Shown here piece by piece: positions 1 through 6,803 of a stretch of DNA of 21,568 bases. Each line of letters begins with the position of its first letter. Position 1 is the stretch's first letter. The position numbers were made by a program, and so were the translations under genes. Origin of the DNA: CAZHGD01 sp964531735 (GTDB lineage: Bacteria; Armatimonadota; UBA10988). The notes under the pieces are model-generated. The model ran no database searches and had not been told where the DNA came from. It saw nothing but the letters and a program-made list of their open reading frames with translations. Location of the stretch: the NCBI GenBank assembly GCA_964531735.1, contig CAZHGD010000128.1, positions 1 to 21,568 of the forward strand, in the 5' to 3' direction.

Positions 1-54
1 ACCGCCTCAGACAACGAACGACCTCAGACGATTCGGTTGCGTCCTAACGAGCCC

Positions 55-720
55 TCAGGGATTCGACAGCGGACAGGCCAGCAGGCAGATCCGTCGTAGC
101 TCGGCGATGGGCTCGACATGGTCGTCCACGCGGAAGTCGACCGCCGGCTGGTGCTCGCACGCGTCGTCGCCGGTCTGGCCGACCAGCACCGCGGCGGCCT
201 GCTTACCGCGGTGGTCACCACCGGCCGCCTCGCCCGCAGCCAGCGCACTGATCAGGCGGTAGCCGAACGACCAGCCCGGCTCAGGCTCCCGCTCATAGGC
301 CGCTGCCGTGGCGCCGACCACCTCCGGTCCGGCCAGCGTGTTGCCGATGACCAGCCAGCCGTCACCGGCCACGTGCCCGCACCACTGCGCTTCGTCACGC
401 TGCTGCACCAGCTCACCGGTGTACGCCCCCACCCGACCCAGGCGGTCGACCACACCGATCTGCCGGTTCCCCGGCTGATCGTCATCGGCCAGCGCCTGTG
501 CAATCGCCTCGTCCGGCGTGGCGCCGCCGGCGAGGGCCGCATACAGCACCGGCGCCAGGGCCGGCTTGGCCCACGACTGCGTGCAGACCGCCGCCACGCC
601 GGGCCTCACATTGGGCACCCAAGCGCCGACCGCCAGAGCGCGCGAGGCCGTAGCAACGCCGAGTTGCCCGGTCGCCGGGTCGCGGGCGACGATGGACCAG
701 GTGGCGCAGTAGGGCGGCAT
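55..720 (-). CDS. DUF1028 family protein (Ntn-hydrolase-like)
   Basis: This 221-residue protein matches the DUF1028 family, which is assigned to the Ntn-hydrolase fold; its physiological substrate is not established. Family hallmarks are visible in order: the N-terminal ATWSIVARDPATGQLGVA strand (residues 6-23), AVCTQSWAKP (about 44-53), RQIGVVDRLGRVGAYTG (about 86-102), an IGNTLAGPEVV segment (about 125-135), GEAAGGDHRGKQAAA (about 162-176) and the C-terminal DFRVDDHVEPIAELRR block. Length is normal for the single-domain family. The ATG at 720 is chosen because AGGAG lies eight bases upstream and the conserved block begins within six residues; no signal peptide is evident. It is divergent from sucC across 107 bases and has no partner gene in view. 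Family assignment is firm, function unknown. Confidence 0.88.
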   Translation of the reverse strand: MPPYCATWSIVARDPATGQLGVATASRALAVGAWVPNVRPGVAAVCTQSWAKPALAPVLYAALAGGATPDEAIAQALADDDQPGNRQIGVVDRLGRVGAYTGELVQQRDEAQWCGHVAGDGWLVIGNTLAGPEVVGATAAAYEREPEPGWSFGYRLISALAAGEAAGGDHRGKQAAAVLVGQTGDDACEHQPAVDFRVDDHVEPIAELRRICLLACPLSNP

Positions 721-763
721 GGCAGGCTCCTGATGGCGACTTCGGCGTCAGCGGCAGGCTCCT
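721..763. repeat. 11-bp direct repeat containing the DUF1028 ribosome binding site
   Basis: GGCAGGCTCCT occurs at 721-731 and again at 753-763. Read on the minus strand each copy is AGGAGCCTGCC. The downstream copy sits directly against the ATG of the DUF1028 gene and supplies its Shine-Dalgarno sequence; the upstream copy is followed by no start codon. It may simply be a short duplication. Confidence 0.6.
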
Positions 764-776
764 TCCAGACACTTCC

Positions 777-805
777 TTCACACCGACCGCGCCCGGCTGC
801 ACAAT
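777..805 (+). promoter_or_regulatory. candidate promoter of sucC
   Basis: TTCACA at 777-782 (five of six matches to the -35 consensus) is followed after 17 bases by CACAAT at 800-805 (four of six to -10). Transcription would start near 812, leaving a leader of about 16 bases that is almost entirely the Shine-Dalgarno hairpin. Assigned by consensus only. Confidence 0.4.
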
Positions 806-827
806 GCGCCGTGGGGAGCACCCCGCG

Positions 828-2084
828 ATGAAGATCCACGAGTACCAGGCCAAGCAGGTCTTCGCCCGCTACGGGGTACCCATACCGAACGGCCGCGTGG
901 CCACCAAGCCGGCCGAGGTCGTGGCCGCCGCGCAGGCCATCGGCTATCCCGTCGTGGTCAAGGCGCAGGTCCACGTCGGCGGGCGCGGCAAGGCCGGCGG
1001 CGTCAAGCTGGCCCATGATGCCGCCGAGGCGCGGGCCGCCGGTGAGGCCACTCTGGGCCTGAGCATCAAGGGCCTGACCGTCGAGAAGGTACTCGTCGAG
1101 GAGGCGCTGGACATCCGCGCCGAGTATTACGTCGGCATCACTCTCGACCGTGCCAATCAGCGCAACGTGCTGATCATCTCGTCGGCCGGCGGCGTCGAGA
1201 TCGAGGAGACCGCGGCCACCGCGCCCAGCCAGATTGTGCGCGTGCCCATCGACCCGGCCTTCGGTCTGTTGCCCCATCAGGTCACCGTCGCCCTGTACGA
1301 GGCCGGTGTCGCGCCGGCGGCCACGCGTGAGGCGGCCCGCTTCGTCATGGCGCTGGAGCGCGCGTACCGCGAGATCGACGCCTCGCTCGCCGAGATCAAC
1401 CCGTTGGTGCTCTGTGGTGACGGGCGTGTCATCGCCGCCGATGCCAAGATCAACATCGACGACAACGCGCTCTACCGGCAACCCGAGCTGTCCGAGCTGA
1501 AGGAGGAGGGCGAGGACGACGCGATCGAGGCCGAAGCCCATCGGCGCGGCCTGCAGTTCGTGCGCCTGCTGGCCAGCAACCTCGGCGGCGCGCAGCCGGC
1601 GGTGGGCATCATCGGCAACGGCGCCGGCCTGGTGATGGGCACCATCGACGAGGTCACGCGGGTCGGCCGCCCATTCGGTCTCGGCCCGGCCAACTTCCTC
1701 GACATTGGTGGCGGCGCCCGCGCCGAAGTGGTCCGCAACGCGCTCGAGGTGGTGCTCCTCAACCCCGACGTCAAAGGGGTGTTCATCAACATCTTCGGCG
1801 GCATCACGCGCTGCGACGAGGTGGCCAAGGGCATCCTCGAAGCCGCCGGCGCGGTCGATCTGACCGTGCCGCTGGTGGTCCGCCTGACCGGCACCAATGA
1901 GTTGGAGGGCCGCCGCATTCTGGCCGCCGATGGGCGCTATCAGCCGTTCACCGAGTTTGGCCAGGCGGCCCGCCGCGTGGTCGCACAGGTGGCCGAGGCG
2001 GTCGCCACCGTCGACGGTGCCGACGACGCTATCGCGGCACCGCGACCAGCACGACGCGGTCAACGTAGAACCGGTTCTGCTTGA
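828..2084 (+). CDS. sucC: succinate--CoA ligase (ADP-forming) subunit beta
   Basis: SucC with SucD interconverts succinyl-CoA and succinate with ATP formation in the TCA cycle, in the cytoplasm. The 418-residue product begins MKIHEYQAKQVFARYGVPIP, the family signature, so the ATG at 828 is preferred over the in-frame ATG at 804; GGGGAG lies about ten bases upstream. The ATP-grasp part holds the glycine-rich GGRGKAGGV (51-59) and AEINPLV (188-194), containing the metal-binding Glu/Asn. The ligase part holds GNGAGLVMGT (263-272), NFLDIGGGA (289-297) and NIFGGITRCD (321-330), where the CoA ligase domain meets SucD. A tail of about 27 Ala/Arg-rich residues follows the point where homologues usually end, and it overlaps the convergent gene by 56 bases. 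No sucD is present in the window. Other acyl-CoA ligase beta subunits (e.g. malate-CoA ligase) look similar but are less likely. Confidence 0.93.
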   Translation: MKIHEYQAKQVFARYGVPIPNGRVATKPAEVVAAAQAIGYPVVVKAQVHVGGRGKAGGVKLAHDAAEARAAGEATLGLSIKGLTVEKVLVEEALDIRAEYYVGITLDRANQRNVLIISSAGGVEIEETAATAPSQIVRVPIDPAFGLLPHQVTVALYEAGVAPAATREAARFVMALERAYREIDASLAEINPLVLCGDGRVIAADAKINIDDNALYRQPELSELKEEGEDDAIEAEAHRRGLQFVRLLASNLGGAQPAVGIIGNGAGLVMGTIDEVTRVGRPFGLGPANFLDIGGGARAEVVRNALEVVLLNPDVKGVFINIFGGITRCDEVAKGILEAAGAVDLTVPLVVRLTGTNELEGRRILAADGRYQPFTEFGQAARRVVAQVAEAVATVDGADDAIAAPRPARRGQRRTGSA

Positions 2085-4359
2085 TGGCGCTCTGGGGGTC
2101 GTACGCCGGACCCTCGAAGCGCACCGAGACGTAGATCTCCCACTGCCGTCCGGGCTCCTGCGGGTCGAACAGACCGGCGATCTCCGGCAGTTGCAGGTTC
2201 CAGGTCCAGTCGAACCACACGCAGCAGTCGGCGCTGAGCGTTGTCCGGCCGATCGGATAGAACCGATAGGCGCCGGTGGACAGCGGCTCGTCTCGACCGG
2301 CGAAGGCGTTCTGTTGGCGCTTCGCCGCGGCGTCGTAGTAGCCGAAGTTCAAGGCGTTCTTCGGCAACCCGGCCGGCGCATAGGGCGGCGCGGTCAGGCT
2401 CGGCGGCATCGCAGCCGCGAAGCCGCCCGCCGCCAGCGGGTCCTCGACGATCGCGATCTCGCGGCTGTGCTTCTGGAACGATTCCGGGGTGAACTGCCGC
2501 ACGCGCTCGGCCGGCACGGCGGCCAACGGCGCCGGTAACGGCTTGAGCAGCGTCCTGGCCGAGAACCACCGCAGCGACTCGGTCAAGCCGGCCAGCAACC
2601 GCTCGCGGCGCGCCGGCAGGTTGCGCGTGTTGACGGTCCGCGTGTAGGTGTCGCGGTAGCGCGCCAGCGACTGCTGCCGTTGGCTGCTCCACGCCGCGTC
2701 GGCCCGGCCGGGCCGCAAGAGGCAGGCCAGGTCGAGGCTCATCCGCAGTTGCCGCACGCGCCGCAGCAAGCGCTCGTCGGCCGACGCCGCCGCCTCGGCC
2801 TCGTCGAGCAGCCGCTGGCACGACGCCATGAACTCCGGTGTCAGGTGCCGGTGCTGGCCCGTGCTCGCGTTCCAGGTCAGCCGTGCCGGCAGCGCCGCCG
2901 TGGCGTCCTCCAGCGCGGCCAGATAGCGCCGGACCGCCGGCGCCGCCGGCCCGTAGTGGCGGTCGGTGTAGTCGGCGACCAGCGCCGCGAGGTCGCGGTC
3001 CGGATCCCACATCAGCCGGGCGATCAGCCAGGTCTGCAAATCGGCGGTGCGTCGCGAGTCATAGACACCCGGCGCGTCGTGCTCCATGAAGCAGCCTTCG
3101 ACGCCGACGCGCTTGAACAAGCGCAGATCCTTGGCCAGGCGGCTCAGATTGCCGAGCGGCAGGGCCGGGCCGTAGGTGTTCGGGTAGTACCAGACCCACA
3201 GGTGGCGCGTCGCCTGGGGCCAGCGCTCCAGGTTGCGCAGCGTGGTCGCGTTGCTCGCGTGCTCAATCGGCGCGGCGAAGTTGTCGTCAATCGGCGCGAA
3301 GATGACGATCACGTTGTCGGGCAGCTTGGTGGTGGCCGGTGGCGCCTCGCTCTGCTCCTTGCGATAGGCCAGCGTGCTCAGCCGCGCCTGCGGGAAGCGC
3401 TCCTGCACGGCGCGACCAGCCTCGGCCAGGTAGTCGAACAGCGGCGCGCCCGGCGTGCCTTCGCGCTGCACCAGCGCGCGGCAGTCGGCGCAGTCGCACA
3501 TCGCCCCGGGCCAGTCCATGGCCGAGACCGAGTAGGTGCCGCCCGGATCGGCCTCGGCGATGCGCTTGAGGATGGCCGCGGTCATCGCCTGGCGCAGGCC
3601 GCGACTGGTGAAGCACAACTGGCGGCTGGCCACGCGCTTGTCGCCAGCCAGGCTGAACCACTCGGGGTGGGCGGCGAAGTGGACCTTCGGCGGCACCCAT
3701 TGGAACAGCGTGTGGACCAGCCAACCGTCCGGCGGGAACGCGTAGCGGTGCGAGGTGCCGCCGTAGGCCGCCAGATCGCCGGTGAACCGCAGATCGGGCC
3801 CCTGGCACCGGTTGCGCACCAGGAACCGCTGCATCGCCTGGCGATCGGAGTCGCCGTTGGTGTGCGTCACGATGTCGCGCACGGCGAACGCCGGCGCACC
3901 GCGGCGGTCGGTGGCCGGCAGCGCCAGCGTGGGTCGGCGCGGCCCATCCTCGTCGTCGTACCAGGTCAGCCAGCGGCAGCCCAGGTCGTCAGCGAGGAAC
4001 GAGTAGACCGCGTAGAGTGTGCCGCGCGGCCGACCGCCGACCAACAGCAGGTCGCCACCCACCGTGCGGATCACGAACTCCTCGGGGCCGAGACCATCCA
4101 CCAGGGCGTCGCCCAGCACGGCACGCGCGGCACGCGACGGCCCGACGAGGAGGCGGCCCGGTCCCGCCGTGCCCGTGAACTGCGCGCCGGTGATCTTGGT
4201 CAGATAGGCGGCCAGCTCGGTCGCCGACGTCCTCTCCGCCGGCGCCGCGTCATCGGGCAGCACGATGGTCGCGCGCGGTTGACCACCCTCCGCCAACACC
4301 AACGGCGCGGCAGTGGCCGCACCACACAGCAGCGCAACGGTCGCGAGCAGTCTGAGCAT
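2029..4359 (-). CDS. secreted DUF4838 domain protein, glycosidase-like
   Basis: This 776-residue protein carries a DUF4838 domain, found in secreted polysaccharide-degrading proteins of Planctomycetes, Armatimonadota and Bacteroidota and related to alpha-glucuronidase-type TIM barrels; its substrate is unknown. Residues 1-18 form a signal peptide (MLRLLATVALLCGAATA). Residues 25-140 resemble the N-terminal alpha/beta domain of GH67/GH20-type enzymes (ERTSATELAAYLTKITG). The barrel includes the family Cys cluster C288-x-C290-x-x-C293, a candidate acid E426 in CFMEHDAPG, and ADLQTWLIARLMWDP plus YGPAAPAVRRYL. A C-terminal beta-rich region of about 120 residues may bind carbohydrate. The ATG at 4359 is chosen over upstream in-frame starts because it begins the signal peptide and has GGAGG eight bases upstream. 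It is divergent from the sulfatase and overlaps the sucC end. Family firm, activity inferred. Confidence 0.85.
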   Translation of the reverse strand: MLRLLATVALLCGAATAAPLVLAEGGQPRATIVLPDDAAPAERTSATELAAYLTKITGAQFTGTAGPGRLLVGPSRAARAVLGDALVDGLGPEEFVIRTVGGDLLLVGGRPRGTLYAVYSFLADDLGCRWLTWYDDEDGPRRPTLALPATDRRGAPAFAVRDIVTHTNGDSDRQAMQRFLVRNRCQGPDLRFTGDLAAYGGTSHRYAFPPDGWLVHTLFQWVPPKVHFAAHPEWFSLAGDKRVASRQLCFTSRGLRQAMTAAILKRIAEADPGGTYSVSAMDWPGAMCDCADCRALVQREGTPGAPLFDYLAEAGRAVQERFPQARLSTLAYRKEQSEAPPATTKLPDNVIVIFAPIDDNFAAPIEHASNATTLRNLERWPQATRHLWVWYYPNTYGPALPLGNLSRLAKDLRLFKRVGVEGCFMEHDAPGVYDSRRTADLQTWLIARLMWDPDRDLAALVADYTDRHYGPAAPAVRRYLAALEDATAALPARLTWNASTGQHRHLTPEFMASCQRLLDEAEAAASADERLLRRVRQLRMSLDLACLLRPGRADAAWSSQRQQSLARYRDTYTRTVNTRNLPARRERLLAGLTESLRWFSARTLLKPLPAPLAAVPAERVRQFTPESFQKHSREIAIVEDPLAAGGFAAAMPPSLTAPPYAPAGLPKNALNFGYYDAAAKRQQNAFAGRDEPLSTGAYRFYPIGRTTLSADCCVWFDWTWNLQLPEIAGLFDPQEPGRQWEIYVSVRFEGPAYDPQSAIKQNRFYVDRVVLVAVPR

Positions 4360-4480
4360 GGTGGTCGCCTCCGACCCGGGTGGCGCCATGGTAGCCCAAG
4401 TCGGGCTGCGGATCCACGACCTTCGCCCGCCACGGCAGGCGTCGCGCCGCCGCGCGCGAACAGACCGGTCGGACACCGCC

Positions 4481-6016
4481 ATGCCTGACGCCCGCCGCAT
4501 CATCGTGCTGATGACCGACAGCCAGCGCGCCGACATGCTCGGCTGCTACGGTCAGGCCGCCATGCAGACGCCGCATCTGGACCGGTTGGCCGCCGAGGGG
4601 CTACGGTTCGAGCGCGCCTACACCTGCCAGCCGGTGTGTGGTCCGGCCCGTGCCGCGCTGTTCACCGGCACCTACCCGCACAGCAACGGGAGTTGGACCA
4701 ACTGCCAGCCGCTCGGCGACAACGCCAAGACCATCGGCCAGCGGTTCCGTGACGCCGGGCGCCACTGCGCCTACGTGGGCAAGTGGCACCTGGACGGCGG
4801 CGACTACTTCGGCGTGGGCCGCTGTCCCGACGGCTGGGATCCCGACTACTGGTACGACATGCGCGGCTACCTCGCAGAGTTGACGCCCGAGGAACGGCTG
4901 CGCTCACGGCAGGTCGGCACCAACCGCGATCCGGGCGTCACCGCGGAGTTCTGTTTCGGCCACCGTTGCTCCAACCGGGCCATCGACTTCCTGAACCGGC
5001 ACGGTGACGAGGACTTCCTGCTGGTGGTGTCGTATGACGAGCCGCACGATCCCTTCCTGTGCCCGCCACCGTTCTGTGACCTGTACCGCGACTTCGACTG
5101 GCCGAAGGCGCCCAACCACTGGGACCGGTTGACCGACAAGCCCGAGCACCAGCGCGTGTGGGCGGGTCCGCGGCTCGACCAGGACCAGGACGCCCTCCGC
5201 ATCCGGCCCGCCGACTTCCTGGGGTGCAATGCCTTCGTCGACCACGAGATCGGGCGCGTCCTGGCCGCCATCGACGAGCACGCGCCGGATGCGCTGGTCA
5301 TCTACACCTCCGACCACGGGGACTTCCTCGGCGCACACAGCCTGGAAGGCAAAGGGCCGGCGATGTATGACGAGATCACGCGCATCCCACTGTTGATCCG
5401 CTGGCCGGGCGTGGTGCCCGCCGGTCAGGTCTGCGCGCACCCGGTGTCGCACGTCGATCTGGTGCCCACCATGCTGGCCGCCGCCGGCCGACCGGTGCCG
5501 CCGCTCCTGGAGGGCACCAACCTACTGCCGACGCTGCAGGAGCCCGAGCGGCGCCCGCAGGAGGCCGTGTTCATCGAGTTCGGCCGCTACGAGGTCGATC
5601 ACGACGGCTTCGGCGGCTTCCAGCCGATTCGCTGCGCTTGCGACGGCCGCTACAAGCTGGTGGTCAACCTGCTGACCAGCGATGAGCTGTACGACCTGGC
5701 CGCCGATCCCGGTGAGTTGCACAACCTGATCGAGGCGCCGGAGCATGCGACCGAGCGCGACCGGCTGCACGAGGCGCTGCTCGACTGGATGAACCGCACC
5801 CGCGATCCGTTCCGCGGCTACTACTGGGAGCGCCGGCCCTGGCGCACCGACGCGCAGCCCGCCACCTGGGCCTACACGGGGCACACGCGGCAGCGCGAGA
5901 ACGAAGAGTACGAGCCGCGCCAGCTCGACTACGACACCGGCTTGGAGATGACCGCGGCGACGCGCCGCAAGCACCTGACGCCGGAGCAGCGCCGTCAGCC
6001 GCCCGGCCGGCGGTAG
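4481..6016 (+). CDS. sulfatase (alkaline phosphatase superfamily), no signal peptide
   Basis: This 511-residue type I sulfatase hydrolyses sulfate esters using a formylglycine made from a cysteine. The motif C53-G-P-A-R57 is the CxPxR signature, so the Cys-type maturation substrate is present. Metal and substrate residues are visible: D13 in LMTDSQRAD, K101/H103 in GKWHL, H189 in DEPHDPF, and D278-H279-G280-D281 in YTSDHGDFLGAH. The C-terminal subdomain contains CDGRYKLVVN and ELYDLAADPGELHNL, typical of this family. The ATG at 4481 is chosen because the conserved RRIIVLMTDSQRADMLGCYG strand starts five residues later; the upstream in-frame reading is unconserved-looking and the RBS is weak. 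Unlike its secreted neighbours it has no signal peptide, so it may act in the cytoplasm or the true start may be missed. Its maturation enzyme is not in the window. Substrate cannot be read from sequence. Confidence 0.92.
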   Translation: MPDARRIIVLMTDSQRADMLGCYGQAAMQTPHLDRLAAEGLRFERAYTCQPVCGPARAALFTGTYPHSNGSWTNCQPLGDNAKTIGQRFRDAGRHCAYVGKWHLDGGDYFGVGRCPDGWDPDYWYDMRGYLAELTPEERLRSRQVGTNRDPGVTAEFCFGHRCSNRAIDFLNRHGDEDFLLVVSYDEPHDPFLCPPPFCDLYRDFDWPKAPNHWDRLTDKPEHQRVWAGPRLDQDQDALRIRPADFLGCNAFVDHEIGRVLAAIDEHAPDALVIYTSDHGDFLGAHSLEGKGPAMYDEITRIPLLIRWPGVVPAGQVCAHPVSHVDLVPTMLAAAGRPVPPLLEGTNLLPTLQEPERRPQEAVFIEFGRYEVDHDGFGGFQPIRCACDGRYKLVVNLLTSDELYDLAADPGELHNLIEAPEHATERDRLHEALLDWMNRTRDPFRGYYWERRPWRTDAQPATWAYTGHTRQRENEEYEPRQLDYDTGLEMTAATRRKHLTPEQRRQPPGRR

Positions 6017-6789
6017 ACGCGCAGGTAGTCTACGGCGAACTCCTTCGGGTAGGGGTCCTGCGGGCTGACGTTGCCGCGCCAGGGATGGTCGCCTTCGTAG
6101 AGGCTGAGGTAGCAGAAGAACGGCGCGCGTGGCGCCTTGTCGCTCCGCGCCACTTCGCGGCCGTCGACCCACCAGACCAGCGCCTCTCTGGTCCACTCCA
6201 GCGCGTAGACGTGGAAGTCGGCGGTGAGGTCGTCGGCGAACTCAACCTGCCGGTGCTCGGAGCGGTGACCAGTCAAGTACGAACGGCCGTAGTGGACCGT
6301 GAAGTGGTTGTGCTTGGGCAGCTTGCCGAGGTGCTCGAAGATGTCGATCTCCATGGCCTCGTTCTCGCTGCTGCGCAGGCCACCATCGCTAGCCAGGTTC
6401 TTGTAGGCGCCGTCCAGCGGGCTCATCCAGAAGGCCGAGCAGGTGCCGCTGCCTTTGGCGCAACGGGCGCGCAGCTCGAACCAGCCGTACTGCTGCGCGA
6501 ACGGCTCCGGACTGCGCGAAGTCTGCACCGACGACACCCGGCCCTGCCCCGCCCCGCGCTCGGGCGGGCGATCCTTGTCCACCAGCAGCGAGAGCAGCCC
6601 GTCGCGGAGCAGGTAGTAGGCCGGCAGCTTCTCGTTGCCCCGGTAGCGCGGCATCCAGCGCTGCGCGTCGAGCTCCGGTCGGTCGAACTCGTCGTGCCAC
6701 GTCAGCTCCCAGCCGGGTCTGTCCCACGGCGCCGCCGCCAACGGACCGAGCGTCGCCACGATCACGCACCACACCGCCAAGCGAGCCAT
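5995..6789 (-). CDS. secreted glycoside hydrolase family 16 protein
   Basis: GH16 enzymes cleave beta-1,3 or beta-1,4 linkages in laminarin, agar, carrageenan and similar glucans or galactans by a retaining mechanism. The 264-residue protein is a single catalytic domain behind a signal peptide (residues 1-20, ending PLAAA). WELTWHDEFDRPELDAQRW opens the jelly-roll fold, FELRARCAKGSGTCSAFWM follows, and the catalytic motif is E147-I-D149-I-F-E152, the ExDxxE form with a beta-bulge typical of laminarinase/agarase subgroups. HNHFTVHYG and FHVYALEWTREALVWWVDG follow in the usual order. The ATG at 6789 has GGAGG eight bases upstream. It lies 14 bases after the LamG/DUF6067 gene on the same strand, so the two are probably co-transcribed. 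The 3' end overlaps the sulfatase by 22 bases. Exact polysaccharide substrate unknown. Confidence 0.93.
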   Translation of the reverse strand: MARLAVWCVIVATLGPLAAAPWDRPGWELTWHDEFDRPELDAQRWMPRYRGNEKLPAYYLLRDGLLSLLVDKDRPPERGAGQGRVSSVQTSRSPEPFAQQYGWFELRARCAKGSGTCSAFWMSPLDGAYKNLASDGGLRSSENEAMEIDIFEHLGKLPKHNHFTVHYGRSYLTGHRSEHRQVEFADDLTADFHVYALEWTREALVWWVDGREVARSDKAPRAPFFCYLSLYEGDHPWRGNVSPQDPYPKEFAVDYLRVYRRPGG

Positions 6790-6803
6790 GGTCTGCCTCC
6801 GGG

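Noticed and set aside
5..60. CCTCAGAC direct repeat at 5-12 and 22-29 and CCCTCAGGG at 52-60
   Set aside because: Too short and at the window edge; no flanking structure to give it meaning.
606..2063. 485-codon minus-strand frame opposite sucC
   Set aside because: No recognisable motif; sucC signatures are continuous on the plus strand.
2680..4488. 602-codon open frame on the plus strand opposite the DUF4838 gene
   Set aside because: Arg/Gln/Gly-rich composition without domains, typical of antisense frames in GC-rich coding DNA; the opposite strand has clear motifs and a signal peptide.
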